Below, in pieces: positions 1 through 8,632 of a stretch of 64,000 nt of DNA; positions within the stretch are counted from its first letter, which is position 1; each line of letters opens with the position of its first letter. The stretch is from Rodentibacter genomosp. 2 (lineage in GTDB: Bacteria; Pseudomonadota; Gammaproteobacteria; Enterobacterales; Pasteurellaceae). The DNA is taken from NCBI GenBank assembly GCA_001999425.1, contig MLHP01000025.1, positions 1-64,000 of the forward strand, read 5' to 3'. The position numbers and the translations under genes were made by a program. The notes beneath the pieces were generated by a model. The model ran no database searches. It saw only the letters and a list, made by a program, of their open reading frames with translations, and was not told where the DNA came from.

Positions 1-15
1 ATCTACGTCAGCCCC
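1..15. repeat. Single arm of a dispersed palindrome
   Basis: The first 15 bases (ATCTACGTCAGCCCC) are identical to positions 60151-60165, which form the right arm of a long palindrome next to the pepT remnant. The left arm, if present, would lie before the window. The sharing of 15 exact bases between two intergenic sites suggests a repeated palindromic element, but only two copies are visible here. Confidence 0.5.
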
Positions 16-144
16 AAATAAATGAATCAAGAAAGAAAAATCCAACTTCAATCAAAGAAAAATGTAATTTGCATTAATTTGGTAAGATAGAAATTCTAGG
101 CGAACTGGAGTATCATAAGTGCGGTTATTTTTAAGGGCGTTTTT

Positions 145-588
145 ATGTCATTTTTTTCCATTTTTAAGCAAGGACAAATTTATCTTAACACTTGGCCGAA
201 AGAGGCTAAATTAGGGATCATTTTTCCTGAACATCGTGTCATCAAAAGCACTCGTTTTGCACAAAATGCGATGCCGTTAATTGCTGTATTCGCTGTTGTT
301 TGGCAACAGCTTTATGCCAAACACGATGTTATGGCTTTTTCTGTAGCGATTTTAACCGCACTTTTTGCCTTATTAATTCCCCTACAAGGGCTGTATTGGT
401 TGGGTAAACGCGCAATCTCACCTTTGGAAGCGCAAAGTGCAACATGGTTTTACGATATTTGTGAACGTTTGAGAAATATCCAAGAATCTGTTCCGCCCTT
501 ACAAGGTAAACCCACCTATCAACATTTAGCCGAAGTTTTAAGGAAGGCAGAGCAGCGGTTAGATAGTACTTTTTGGAAAGAAATTTAG
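145..588 (+). CDS. yfbV: YfbV, UPF0208/DUF412 inner-membrane protein
   Basis: This 147-residue protein matches the YfbV family in length and layout: a soluble N-terminus with the pattern GQIYLNTWP, two hydrophobic segments at about residues 40-57 and 62-87, and a C-terminal region with [12 protein letters not shown]. In E. coli YfbV has been linked to insulation of the Ter macrodomain; its biochemical role is not established. It lies just upstream of cvpA-purF, as in H. influenzae. The start is the ATG at 145; the ribosome-binding site is weak. The assignment rests on recognised family sequence. Confidence 0.9.
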   Translation: MSFFSIFKQGQIYLNTWPKEAKLGIIFPEHRVIKSTRFAQNAMPLIAVFAVVWQQLYAKHDVMAFSVAILTALFALLIPLQGLYWLGKRAISPLEAQSATWFYDICERLRNIQESVPPLQGKPTYQHLAEVLRKAEQRLDSTFWKEI

Positions 589-601
589 TGAAATTTATAT
601 G

Positions 602-617
602 ACGCAAACGTTTTCCT
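602..617 (+). promoter_or_regulatory. PurR operator upstream of cvpA-purF
   Basis: ACGCAAACGTTTTCCT matches the PurR box consensus (ACGCAAACGTTTnCnT) at every defined base. It lies 69 bases before the cvpA start, and a -10-like TAGAAT follows at 635-640. By analogy with E. coli, PurR with hypoxanthine or guanine would repress cvpA-purF here. Confidence 0.85.
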
Positions 618-645
618 TTTTACTTTATTTTTTGTAGAATACACA

Positions 646-670
646 GGCTGCTTTAGGCAGCTCTTTTTTA
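646..670 (+). terminator. Hairpin plus T-run between yfbV and cvpA
   Basis: Six paired bases (646-651 with 657-662, loop of five) are followed by a T-rich run. It can terminate yfbV transcription. If TAGAAT at 635-640 is the cvpA -10, the hairpin would instead sit at the extreme 5' end of the cvpA-purF mRNA, where it could act as a cap or attenuator. Confidence 0.6.
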
Positions 671-685
671 TTGAGAGATTTTTTA

Positions 686-1177
686 ATGATCGATTACATT
701 ATTATTGGCATTATCGCTTTTTCTATTCTTGTTAGTTTACTACGTGGTTTTGTACGCGAGGTGTTATCACTTGCTAGCTGGGTAGTTGCATTTATAGTGG
801 CAAGCCAGTTTTACCCTTACCTCGCGACTTATCTAACTCAAATTGAATCCATGTATGTGCGGAATGGCACAGCGATTGGGATTTTGTTTGTTCTAACATT
901 AATCGTTGGTGGCATCATCAATTTTGTGATTGCACAGTTGGTTGATAAGACCGGGTTAAGCGGTACTGATCGTGTATTAGGGGCGGCCTTTGGTTTATTA
1001 CGCGGCGCGCTAATTGTTGCGGCGATCTTATTTTTCTTGGATACCTTCACAAACTTTGAACAAACCGATTGGTGGAAAGACTCAAAACTCATTCCGCATT
1101 TTGGCTTTATTATTGAATGGTTTTTCCAACAGCTTCAAGCGAGTTCCAGTTTCTTAAATTCAACACTTAATCAATAA
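686..1177 (+). CDS. cvpA: CvpA, colicin V production/purine-linked membrane protein
   Basis: A 163-residue integral membrane protein with about four hydrophobic segments (roughly residues 2-22, 25-45, 60-83 and 100-121) and the family pattern GFVREVLSL near the N-terminus. CvpA is needed for colicin V export in E. coli and in other bacteria affects envelope stress tolerance. It is followed after 10 bases by purF and shares its PurR-controlled promoter region. I chose the ATG at 686 because it gives the usual family N-terminus (MIDYIIIG); an in-frame TTG at 671 is possible but unlikely. Confidence 0.92.
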   Translation: MIDYIIIGIIAFSILVSLLRGFVREVLSLASWVVAFIVASQFYPYLATYLTQIESMYVRNGTAIGILFVLTLIVGGIINFVIAQLVDKTGLSGTDRVLGAAFGLLRGALIVAAILFFLDTFTNFEQTDWWKDSKLIPHFGFIIEWFFQQLQASSSFLNSTLNQ

Positions 1178-1187
1178 GGATCATGAA

Positions 1188-2705
1188 ATGTGTGGTATTG
1201 TCGGTATTGTTAGCCAAAGTCCTGTTAATGAATCTATTTATGCAGCGTTGACGCTGTTACAGCATAGAGGGCAAGATGCGGCAGGGATTGTTACCATTGA
1301 CGATGAGAATCGTTTCCGCCTACGTAAAGCGAATGGATTAGTCAGCGATGTTTTTAGACATGAGCATATGTTGCGTTTACAAGGCCATGCCGGGATGGGA
1401 CATGTACGTTATCCTACCGCTGGCAGCTCTAGCGTGTCAGAAGCCCAACCGTTTTATGTGAATTCACCCTATGGGGTAACGTTAGTACATAATGGCAATT
1501 TAACCAATTCGACAGAGTTAAAACAAAAAGTGTTTAAAACGGCACGCCGCCATGTGAATACCAATTCAGATTCCGAACTGCTTCTAAATATCTTTGCTAA
1601 TCACCTTGATAATATTCCGCAAGATCATCTTGATCCGCAGGATATTTTCTATGCGGTAGGGAAAACCCACAAAGATGTGCGTGGCGCTTATGCTTGTTTG
1701 GCGATGATTATCGGGCATGGTATGGTGGCGTTTCGTGACCCTTTTGGTATCCGTCCTTTAGTGCTGGGGCAGCGTGAAGATAATGGAAAAACGGAATATA
1801 TGTTTGCTTCAGAAACCGTTGCGTTGGATGTAGCAGGGTATGATTTTGTTCGTGATGTCGCGCCGGGTGAAGCGATTTATGTTACCTTTGAGGGGGAACT
1901 TTACGCACAACAATGTGCTGAAAGTGCGGTCTTAAATCCGTGTATTTTTGAGTATGTTTATTTTGCCCGCCCTGATTCCATTATGGATGGCGTATCGGTG
2001 TATGCGGCTCGTGTTCATATGGGGGAGCGCTTAGGACAAAAAATAGCCCATGAATGGAAAGATGAATTAGATAATATTGACGTGGTTATTCCTGTACCGG
2101 AAACATCAACGGATATCGCATTACAAATTTCTAATGTGCTGAATAAACCTTACCGCCAAGGTTTTGTGAAAAACCGCTATGTCGGACGTACCTTCATTAT
2201 GCCAGGTCAAGCACAGCGCATTAATTCCGTTCGTCGTAAACTTAATACGATTAAATCTGAATTTAAAGATAAAAACGTCTTATTAGTGGATGATTCCATC
2301 GTGCGTGGTACAACATCCGAGCAAATTGTAGAAATGGCACGCGCTGCTGGAGCGAAGAGAATCTATTTTGCTTCTGCTGCACCGGAAATTCGTTACCCAA
2401 ATGTGTATGGTATTGATATGCCAACGAAAAATGAGCTGATTGCTTATGGTCGTAGTGTGGATGAAATTGCGAAATTGATTGGGGTGGATAAATTAATTTT
2501 CCAAGATCTTAGTGCATTAACGGAATCTGTTCAGCAAGAAAACTCAATGATTCAAGAATTTGATTGTTCGGTTTTTACCGGCGAATATATCACAGGTGAT
2601 ATTACCGATGAATATTTGGATGGTATTGCCTCACAACGTAATGATGCAGCAAAGAAGAAACGAGAAAAAGATGCGACAAATTTAGAAATTCATAATGAGC
2701 GATAA
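1188..2705 (+). CDS. purF: Amidophosphoribosyltransferase (first step of purine synthesis)
   Basis: PurF transfers the glutamine amide nitrogen to PRPP to give 5-phosphoribosylamine. The 505-residue sequence has the N-terminal nucleophile cysteine directly after Met (MCGIVGIV), the glutaminase domain with HRGQDAAG and GHVRYPTAG, and a C-terminal phosphoribosyltransferase domain with the PRPP loop [13 protein letters not shown] near residues 362-374. Length and lack of a propeptide match the E. coli-type enzyme. It forms an operon with cvpA, and an inverted uptake-sequence hairpin ends the unit. Confidence 0.98.
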   Translation: MCGIVGIVSQSPVNESIYAALTLLQHRGQDAAGIVTIDDENRFRLRKANGLVSDVFRHEHMLRLQGHAGMGHVRYPTAGSSSVSEAQPFYVNSPYGVTLVHNGNLTNSTELKQKVFKTARRHVNTNSDSELLLNIFANHLDNIPQDHLDPQDIFYAVGKTHKDVRGAYACLAMIIGHGMVAFRDPFGIRPLVLGQREDNGKTEYMFASETVALDVAGYDFVRDVAPGEAIYVTFEGELYAQQCAESAVLNPCIFEYVYFARPDSIMDGVSVYAARVHMGERLGQKIAHEWKDELDNIDVVIPVPETSTDIALQISNVLNKPYRQGFVKNRYVGRTFIMPGQAQRINSVRRKLNTIKSEFKDKNVLLVDDSIVRGTTSEQIVEMARAAGAKRIYFASAAPEIRYPNVYGIDMPTKNELIAYGRSVDEIAKLIGVDKLIFQDLSALTESVQQENSMIQEFDCSVFTGEYITGDITDEYLDGIASQRNDAAKKKREKDATNLEIHNER

Positions 2706-2738
2706 AAAAGTGCGGTTAATTTTAACCGCACTTTTTGT
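2705..2738. terminator. Inverted uptake-sequence terminator between purF and ilvE
   Basis: AAAAAGTGCGGTTAA at 2705-2719 pairs with TTAACCGCACTTTTT at 2722-2736. It consists of two head-to-head uptake sequences, lies in the gap between convergent genes, and has a T-run in both directions. Confidence 0.85.
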
Positions 2739-2755
2739 TGGAACATATCCCTTAA

Positions 2756-3787
2756 TTATTCAACTTTCACAATCCAACCTTCCGGGGCTTCAATATCACC
2801 AAATTGAATTCCGGTGAGTTCTTCGTAAAGTTTGCGTGTAACCGGTCCTACTTCTGTTTCGGAATAAAACACGTGGAATTTATCTTTATGCTGAATGCCG
2901 CCTACCGGAGAAATGACCGCTGCTGTACCGCAAGCGCCAGCTTCAGCAAATTGATCAAGCTGATCAATATACACATCCCCTTCAATGACCTCCATGCCTA
3001 AACGTTCTTTAGCAATATAGAGTAGAGAATATTTGGTAATACTCGGTAAAATGGATTCTGATGTTGGAGTAACAAATTTATTATCTTTGGTGATACCAAA
3101 GAAGTTTGCCGCACCGACTTCTTCAATTTTTGTATGGGTTTTCGGATCAAGATAAATGGCATCCGCAAATTTTCGTTCTTGCGAGCCTTGCTCAACAGCT
3201 AACTCATGGGGGAGCAAGCTTGCCGCATAGTTACCGCCCACTTTCACGCCACCTGTTCCCATCGGTGCAGCTCGGTCGTATTCAGTAGTGATAAAATTAG
3301 AGGGGGTTAGCCCACCTTTAAAATATGCGCCTACCGGACAGCAGAATACGGAGAAAATAAATTCAGGAGCAGCCTTTACGCCAATATTTTCACCAACACC
3401 GATGAGGAATGGACGTAAATATAAGGTTGCGCCGGAACCGTAAGGGGCAACCCAATCTGCATTTGCTTTAACAACCTCTTTACAAGCCCGAACAAATAAT
3501 TCCGTTGGTACTTGCGGCATTAATAGACGATCAGCTGTGTGTTGCATACGTTTTGCATTTTCTTGCGGGCGGAATAAGTTGATAGACCCATCTTTGCAAC
3601 GATAGGCTTTTAAACCTTCAAAACATTGCTGACCATAGTGAAGTGCGGTTGAACCTTCATGAATATGTAAAGTGCTATCGGTGGTGAGTTTTCCTTCATC
3701 CCACTTACCATTTTTCCAATGAGCGATAAAACGATAGTCGGTTTTAATATAATTGAAACCAAGATTATTCCAGTCTAAGTCTTTCAT
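2756..3787 (-). CDS. ilvE: Branched-chain amino acid aminotransferase
   Basis: This PLP-dependent fold-IV aminotransferase interconverts valine, leucine and isoleucine with their 2-oxo acids. The 343-residue length and motifs ([16 protein letters not shown] near residue 50, [13 protein letters not shown] carrying the PLP lysine near residue 180, EVGAANFFG near 222) fit the longer bacterial BCAT subgroup. It is monocistronic here, reads toward purF, and starts at the ATG preceded by AAGGGAAG. GcvB ends upstream of it on the same strand, separated by a terminator and about 180 bases. Confidence 0.96.
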   Translation of the reverse strand: MKDLDWNNLGFNYIKTDYRFIAHWKNGKWDEGKLTTDSTLHIHEGSTALHYGQQCFEGLKAYRCKDGSINLFRPQENAKRMQHTADRLLMPQVPTELFVRACKEVVKANADWVAPYGSGATLYLRPFLIGVGENIGVKAAPEFIFSVFCCPVGAYFKGGLTPSNFITTEYDRAAPMGTGGVKVGGNYAASLLPHELAVEQGSQERKFADAIYLDPKTHTKIEEVGAANFFGITKDNKFVTPTSESILPSITKYSLLYIAKERLGMEVIEGDVYIDQLDQFAEAGACGTAAVISPVGGIQHKDKFHVFYSETEVGPVTRKLYEELTGIQFGDIEAPEGWIVKVE

Positions 3788-3966
3788 TTTGCTTCCCTTA
3801 ATATGATGTTGTTAGTGAACAGCTATTTAATCTACATCATTATTTTGAGCATTTGAACATTAAAATCTAAATTTTTTTGTGATTTCTCAAAATTTACTCA
3901 GTTATTATTAAACATAATCAAGTAAAACAAGAAAAGGAAAGCGAGCTGTGTTAGAATTCCGGCATG

Positions 3967-4138
3967 AAAAAAACGCCACTCAAAATGGGTGGCGTCTAAC
4001 CAAAAGGTTCAAATTATAGGAAGTAAACGAGTAACTCATCGTTACCCAAGTTCAGTTACCTGAACTATATGCAAACACAACATCATACTTAAGTCCGAAA
4101 CTCATTAACTTGTAAAGAATTACCAACAGTTAAGTATG
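3967..4138 (-). ncRNA. gcvB: GcvB small regulatory RNA
   Basis: On the minus strand, divergent from gcvA as in E. coli, there is a predicted transcript of about 172 nt. It has a promoter at 4145-4173, a 5' stem with nine perfect pairs (CATACTTAA with TTAAGTATG), a GU-rich single strand containing ATGTTGTGTTTGC that corresponds to the conserved R1 seed of GcvB, a second hairpin (GTTCAGGTAACTGAAC), and an intrinsic terminator (ACGCCAC...GTGGCGT then T7) ending near 3967. GcvB is an Hfq-dependent repressor of amino acid and peptide uptake mRNAs. No open reading frame explains this stretch. Confidence 0.9.
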
Positions 4139-4144
4139 GGCAGT

Positions 4145-4173
4145 ATTGTAAGAATTGAAAATGAGAAGAACAA
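4145..4173 (-). promoter_or_regulatory. gcvB promoter
   Basis: On the minus strand a -35 hexamer TTGTTC (4168-4173) is separated by 17 bases from a -10 TACAAT (4145-4150), placing the start of GcvB near 4138. GcvA from the divergent gene would be expected to act in this interval. Confidence 0.7.
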
Positions 4174-4222
4174 GTGACGTTTTTTTATTTGAAGGATTAG
4201 AAAAATTAATCTGAATTAAATC

Positions 4223-4238
4223 CGTCTAAGTATAGACG
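4223..4238. promoter_or_regulatory. Palindrome in the gcvA promoter region
   Basis: CGTCTA at 4223-4228 and TAGACG at 4233-4238 form an inverted repeat 25 bases before the gcvA start. Its position would suit autoregulation by GcvA, but the site is not a recognised GcvA consensus. Confidence 0.4.
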
Positions 4239-4262
4239 AAAAAAATATATTTTGGAATAACT

Positions 4263-5153
4263 ATGTATAAACGTTTGCCACCCTTGAATTCATTGAAGTC
4301 TTTTGAATCCGCATCACGACATTTAAGTTTTACAAAAGCGGCCGATGAGCTTTTTGTTACTCAGGCAGCTGTTAGTCATCAAATCAAACTGTTAGAAGAT
4401 TTTTTAGGCGTCGAGTTATTTAAACGTAAAAATAGAGCCTTAGAATTAACAGAGTTTGGTAAAGCCTATTTTGTCGATATTAATAAAATTTTACGTAAAT
4501 TGAATGAAGCGACAGAGCGATTATTAGCACTAAAAGATGATCCCCATTTAAGCATTAGTGTACCTCAAACCTTTGGTCTTCAATGGCTTGTGCCGCATTT
4601 AAGTGAATTTAACCGGATTTATCCGGAAATTGAAGTTCGTTTAAAAGGAGTGGATCAAGATGAGGGCTTATTAAATAAAGAAATCGATCTTGCCATTTAT
4701 TATGGAAAGGGAAATTGGCAGAATTTACAGGTTGATCGTTTAGGTAAAGAAAACTTGCTGATTTTAGCTTCACCGGAATTGCTTGCCAAAAAACCGGTTC
4801 GCGACAAACGGGATTTAAAGCAACATACACTACTCCATACACATACGCGCGATAACTGGCAGATTATGGCGGATTATTTAAAACTTGAAGATTTGAATAT
4901 CCAGCAAGGCCCCTTATTTAGCCATACGTTTATGGCATTGCAGGCAGCAAGTCACGGACAAGGAATTGCGTTGGCTAATCGTTTGATCGCTTTGCAGGAA
5001 ATTGAGCAGGGTACACTTCAGGTAGTATTACCGACAAATTTACCTGATCCTAAATCTTTTTATGTCGTGAATCATCTTGATCGTCTTGATGACAAACAGA
5101 TTCAGGCTTTTCGTCAATGGATTATTAATGCAATAGAAAAAGAATATGAATAA
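4263..5153 (+). CDS. gcvA: GcvA, LysR-type regulator of glycine cleavage and gcvB
   Basis: A 296-residue LysR-type regulator with an N-terminal winged helix-turn-helix ([20 protein letters not shown] at about residues 22-41) and a C-terminal effector-binding domain. In E. coli GcvA controls the glycine cleavage operon and gcvB in response to glycine and purines. The divergent gcvB and the following rlmM are the E. coli arrangement and support this identity over other LysR proteins. The last 8 bases overlap the rlmM start, which suggests translational coupling. Confidence 0.92.
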   Translation: MYKRLPPLNSLKSFESASRHLSFTKAADELFVTQAAVSHQIKLLEDFLGVELFKRKNRALELTEFGKAYFVDINKILRKLNEATERLLALKDDPHLSISVPQTFGLQWLVPHLSEFNRIYPEIEVRLKGVDQDEGLLNKEIDLAIYYGKGNWQNLQVDRLGKENLLILASPELLAKKPVRDKRDLKQHTLLHTHTRDNWQIMADYLKLEDLNIQQGPLFSHTFMALQAASHGQGIALANRLIALQEIEQGTLQVVLPTNLPDPKSFYVVNHLDRLDDKQIQAFRQWIINAIEKEYE

Positions 5154-6234
5154 ACTCGCATTATATTGCCGTCCCGGTTTTGAAAAAGAGATGGCGGCAG
5201 AAATAACCGATCGCGCCGCTGCTTTAGGCATATTTGGCTTTGCCCGTGTGCAAGAACATTCAGGATATGTGATTTTTGAGTGTTATCAACCGAATGATGT
5301 CGATCGTCTGGCACGTGAAATTCCATTTAATGGGCTTATTTTTGCCCGTCAAATGTTAGTGGTGTCCGATTTATTGGAGAATCTTGATCCGACCGATCGC
5401 ATTAGCCCAATTATTAGGGTATTTGAGAAGATTTCAGCGCAAGTAGATATCCGGCTATCCGCAGAACTTTTTGTTGAAACCGCCGATACGAATGAATCAA
5501 AAGAACTTTCCACTTTCTGCCGTAAATTTACGGTGCCACTACGTCAAGCATTAAAAAAACAAGCTTGGTTAGCGGATAAACCGAACCCAAAGGGCGGTCA
5601 TTTTTTACATTGTTTTTTTGTTAAGCCAAATTGCTGTTATGTGGGCTATTCCTATACTGATAACCATTCCGAGCATTTTATGGGGATTCCTCGTTTGAAA
5701 TTTCCGTTTGATGCGCCGAGTCGTTCTACGTTAAAATTAGAAGAAGCGATTTTGACATTTATTCCCCGTAAGGAAGAAGAAAAACGTTTAAATGACCGCA
5801 TGGTTGGTGTGGATCTGGGGGCTTGTCCGGGAGGCTGGACATATCAGTTGGTCAAACGGGGTTTATTTGTCTATGCAGTGGATCATGGGAAAATGGCAGA
5901 GAGCCTGCATGAGACCGGTCGAATTGAGCATTGTGCGGAAGACGGTTTTAAATTTCAGCCGCCAAAACGTAAAAAAATCGATTGGTTGGTGTGCGATATG
6001 GTGGAACAGCCGAGCCGCATCACAAATTTGATTGGCAAATGGTTGGTGAACGGCTGGTGTCGTGAAACTATTTTTAATTTAAAATTACCCATGAAGAAAC
6101 GTTATCAAGAAGTGGTGCAATGTCTTGGTAACCTCGCTGACATATTGAATCAAAAAGGTTTAATATTCAAGATTCAGGCAAAGCATTTATATCATGATAG
6201 GGAAGAAATCACTGTACATATAGTGATTAAATAA
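5146..6234 (+). CDS. rlmM: 23S rRNA C2498 2'-O-methyltransferase
   Basis: RlmM methylates the ribose of C2498 in 23S rRNA using S-adenosylmethionine. The 362-residue protein has an N-terminal THUMP-like region and a C-terminal Rossmann methyltransferase domain with the SAM motif [15 protein letters not shown] near residues 220-234, VCDMVEQP near 283, and a lysine-containing [10 protein letters not shown], consistent with the catalytic K-D-K-E set. It is co-transcribed with gcvA through an ATGAATAA overlap and ends before a good terminator. Confidence 0.95.
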   Translation: MNKLALYCRPGFEKEMAAEITDRAAALGIFGFARVQEHSGYVIFECYQPNDVDRLAREIPFNGLIFARQMLVVSDLLENLDPTDRISPIIRVFEKISAQVDIRLSAELFVETADTNESKELSTFCRKFTVPLRQALKKQAWLADKPNPKGGHFLHCFFVKPNCCYVGYSYTDNHSEHFMGIPRLKFPFDAPSRSTLKLEEAILTFIPRKEEEKRLNDRMVGVDLGACPGGWTYQLVKRGLFVYAVDHGKMAESLHETGRIEHCAEDGFKFQPPKRKKIDWLVCDMVEQPSRITNLIGKWLVNGWCRETIFNLKLPMKKRYQEVVQCLGNLADILNQKGLIFKIQAKHLYHDREEITVHIVIK

Positions 6235-6238
6235 AAAT

Positions 6239-6273
6239 AAAGGCATTTTCGCAAATTAGGAAATGCCTTTTTT
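6239..6273 (+). terminator. Terminator after gcvA-rlmM
   Basis: AAAGGCATTT (6239-6248) pairs with AAATGCCTTT (6261-6270), followed by a T-run. Confidence 0.85.
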
Positions 6274-6276
6274 ATA

Positions 6277-6308
6277 ACAAAAAAGGCACCGATAAAATCG
6301 ATGCCTTG
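6277..6308 (-). terminator. Terminator of the initiator tRNA gene
   Basis: On the minus strand AAGGCATCGAT pairs with ATCGGTGCCTT (one mismatch) and is followed by six T. It lies 6 bases past the CCA end of the tRNA. Confidence 0.85.
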
Positions 6309-6313
6309 AAAAC

Positions 6314-6390
6314 TGGTTGCGGGGGCCGGATTTGAACCGACGGCCTTCGGGTTATGAGCCCGACGAGCTACCAAGCTGCTCCACCCCGCG
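6314..6390 (-). tRNA. Initiator tRNA-fMet (CAU)
   Basis: The 77-base minus-strand sequence folds as a cloverleaf: acceptor CGCGGGG with CCCCGCA, the D-arm AGCAGCTTGGTAGCT, anticodon stem-loop GGGCTCATAACCC with anticodon CAU, and T-arm GTCGGTTCAAATCCGGC. The C1-A72 mismatch and three G-C pairs next to the anticodon loop are hallmarks of initiator tRNA. The 3' CCA is encoded. Confidence 0.97.
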
Positions 6391-6403
6391 TCTGATGGGG
6401 CGT

Positions 6404-6431
6404 ACTATACGCCTTTCAAGAAATTTTGCAA
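6404..6431 (-). promoter_or_regulatory. tRNA-fMet promoter
   Basis: On the minus strand TTGCAA (6426-6431) and TATAGT (6404-6409) are 16 bases apart. A GC-rich discriminator (ACGCCCC) follows, typical of stringently controlled stable RNA genes. Confidence 0.7.
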
Positions 6432-6585
6432 GTCTTAAACAAAAGTTTATGTTGCGTTTGTTAATAAAATAATCAATGTGAATATAAATTAAACGCTATT
6501 GAGGAAATAGTGCTAGTGGTTTTAGGCAATTTTTGATAGCGTATGCAACTTTCGTAAAAATTTGTTTTTTGTTTAGGCATAAGGT

Positions 6586-7692
6586 ATGAAATTTCGTAAA
6601 AATCTCGGTATAAAAGTTTTCTCTATTTTAGCGGTTGCTTCAATTTTGGTGGCTTGCGGTTCATCAAGCAAAACTTCTCCAGTATTGACGCCGACAGGTG
6701 ATGATCCTCAAAAATTTGGCGCAAAATATAGTGGTCGCCACTATCAACAACATATTTTATCGCCTGTTGCTCGTGTGGAAAACCAAAGTGCGGTCATTAA
6801 TCAGGGTGATTTTTTAACACAGCTTTCTAATGTCAAAGCCTATTCCAGTAGATTGTCCGATCGTTTTTATAGTCATTATCAAAAAATTACGAACTGGGTG
6901 CTTGCCGGCGCAGATATTAGAGAATTGTCGCAATATGGTATTTCTTCACAGATAATGAAAGGTTTTGACGGTTATCAAAATGTGTTAATGACGGGCTATT
7001 ATTCCCCTGTTATTCATGCTCGTCGATCTCCACAAGGGAAATATCAACACCCGATTTATGCTATGCCGACCTATAAACGTTTCACCCGTGAACAAATTTA
7101 TGCGGGCGCATTAGAGGGACAAGGTTTAGAATTGGCTTATAGCGATTCTATGCTTGATAACTTCTTACTCGGTGTACAGGGTAGTGGTTACGTAGATTTT
7201 GGTAATGGTAACTTAACTTACTTTGCTTATGCCGGACAGAATGGCTTTAAATATCAAGCAGTAGGGCGTTTGCTGGTAGAAGACGGTGAAATTCCGAAAG
7301 AAAAAATGTCGATTCAAGCTATTCGCGATTGGGGAAACTCGAATCCGTCACGTGTACAAGGCTTACTTGAACGTAATCCGTCCTATGTATTCTTCAAAAA
7401 TGATCCGAGTGGCAAAGTAAAAGGTTCGGCAGGCGTACCGCTTGTACCAATGGCAGCTGTCGCTTCAGATCGTAATGTGATCCCGTCAGGTTCGGTTTTA
7501 CTGGTAGAAGTACCGGATATTGATAATGATGGTAATTGGAAAGGCACGCATAAATTGCATCTTATGGTAGCACTGGATGTCGGTGGTGCGGTGAACGGGC
7601 ATCATTTTGATTTATATCGTGGCATTGGCGATCAAGCGGGGCATATTGCTGGTCTTTCAAAACACTATGGACGGGTTTGGGTTTTACAATAA
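6586..7692 (+). CDS. mltA: Membrane-bound lytic transglycosylase A
   Basis: MltA cleaves peptidoglycan glycan strands to 1,6-anhydromuramyl products. The 368-residue precursor has a lipoprotein signal with lipobox LVAC (Cys24), so it should be anchored in the outer membrane. The MltA domain (MTGYYSPVIHARRSPQG near residue 139) is followed by a 3D domain with VALDVGGAVNGHHFDLYRG near residues 328-346, which carries the catalytic aspartate region. The stop overlaps the tcdA start (TAATG). Confidence 0.95.
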   Translation: MKFRKNLGIKVFSILAVASILVACGSSSKTSPVLTPTGDDPQKFGAKYSGRHYQQHILSPVARVENQSAVINQGDFLTQLSNVKAYSSRLSDRFYSHYQKITNWVLAGADIRELSQYGISSQIMKGFDGYQNVLMTGYYSPVIHARRSPQGKYQHPIYAMPTYKRFTREQIYAGALEGQGLELAYSDSMLDNFLLGVQGSGYVDFGNGNLTYFAYAGQNGFKYQAVGRLLVEDGEIPKEKMSIQAIRDWGNSNPSRVQGLLERNPSYVFFKNDPSGKVKGSAGVPLVPMAAVASDRNVIPSGSVLLVEVPDIDNDGNWKGTHKLHLMVALDVGGAVNGHHFDLYRGIGDQAGHIAGLSKHYGRVWVLQ

Positions 7693-8456
7693 TGGCGCGT
7701 ATAGATAATTACGAACAGCGTTTTGGTGGGATTGGACGACTTTATACTCCGGAAGGATTAGCACGTCTTCGTCAAGCTCATATTTGTGTTATTGGGATTG
7801 GCGGTGTAGGTTCGTGGGTGGTGGAAGCGTTAGCCCGTTCCGGAATAGGGCGGCTTACCCTGATTGATATGGACGATATTTGTGTTACCAATATCAATCG
7901 CCAACTTCCGGCGTTAAGCGGTAATATTGGTAAACTTAAAACGGAAGTGATGGCGGAACGGGTAAAACTGATTAATCCCGAATGTCTCGTCAATATTATT
8001 GATGACTTTATCTCGCCCGATAATCAGGCTGATTATCTTAATCGAGGCTATGATTATGTGATTGATGCCATTGATAATGTTAAAACCAAGGCGGCGATGA
8101 TTGCCTATTGTAAACGCAATAAAATTAAAATTATCACCGTGGGTGGCGCAGGGGGACAAACGGATCCTACGCAAATTCAAATTGCCGATTTAAGCAAAAC
8201 CATTCAAGATCCCCTATTGTCAAAAGTGCGGTCGGTTTTACGCAAGGATTTTAACTTTAGCCAAAATCCACAGCGTAAATTTGGTGTAGAGGCGGTATTT
8301 TCCACACAACCGCTTATTTTTCCTAAAATGAGCGAGGGTTGCACCGTATCCGCCACAATGAATTGTGCCAACGGTTTTGGGGCTGCAACAATGATTACCG
8401 CCACATTTGGCTTTTTTGCAGTCTCACGGGTGATTGATAAATTGCTGAAAAAATAA
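7692..8456 (+). CDS. tcdA: tRNA threonylcarbamoyladenosine dehydratase TcdA
   Basis: TcdA is an E1-like enzyme that uses ATP to dehydrate t6A37 to the cyclic form ct6A in ANN-decoding tRNAs. The 254-residue protein shows the nucleotide-binding IGIGGVGSWVVEALARSG near residues 33-50, the acidic LIDMDDICVTNINRQ strand, and VIDAIDNVKTKA. The start at 7692 is preferred because it overlaps the mltA stop; an in-frame ATG five codons earlier lies inside mltA. A terminator follows directly. Confidence 0.93.
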   Translation: MARIDNYEQRFGGIGRLYTPEGLARLRQAHICVIGIGGVGSWVVEALARSGIGRLTLIDMDDICVTNINRQLPALSGNIGKLKTEVMAERVKLINPECLVNIIDDFISPDNQADYLNRGYDYVIDAIDNVKTKAAMIAYCKRNKIKIITVGGAGGQTDPTQIQIADLSKTIQDPLLSKVRSVLRKDFNFSQNPQRKFGVEAVFSTQPLIFPKMSEGCTVSATMNCANGFGAATMITATFGFFAVSRVIDKLLKK

Positions 8457-8472
8457 AAACTCAATATCTCAT

Positions 8473-8502
8473 AAAAGGCAACAAAAGTTGCCTTTTGTTT
8501 TT
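8473..8502 (+). terminator. Terminator after tcdA
   Basis: AAAAGGCAAC (8473-8482) pairs with GTTGCCTTTT (8487-8496) around an AAAA loop, followed by GTTTTT. Confidence 0.85.
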
Positions 8503-8596
8503 ATATGACATTCAATTTTTCTTTCAAGAAAAAATCTCATCAAATTTTTACGTAAAACCATTGCAATTTGTGTTAAAAAGTGTAGCCTTTTACGAC

Positions 8597-8618
8597 TATT
8601 TGAGAATCATTATTAACA
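8597..8618 (+). promoter_or_regulatory. Fur/Zur-like operator before znuA
   Basis: The segment ATTTGAGAATCATTATTAAC lies about 15 bases before the znuA start and just downstream of a plausible promoter (TTGTGT, 17 bases, TACGAC). AGAATCATTAT resembles the core of a Fur box; Zur is the expected regulator of znuA, so the binding protein is undecided. A similar motif precedes the predicted small RNA at 27046. Confidence 0.45.
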
Positions 8619-8632
8619 ATTTAGGAGACAAA

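Noticed and set aside
2705..2738. Many short identical repeats (AAGTGCGGT) that might suggest a CRISPR or mobile repeat.
   Set aside because: They are scattered, occur in both orientations, and match the Hin-type DNA uptake sequence; no regularly spaced array exists in the window.
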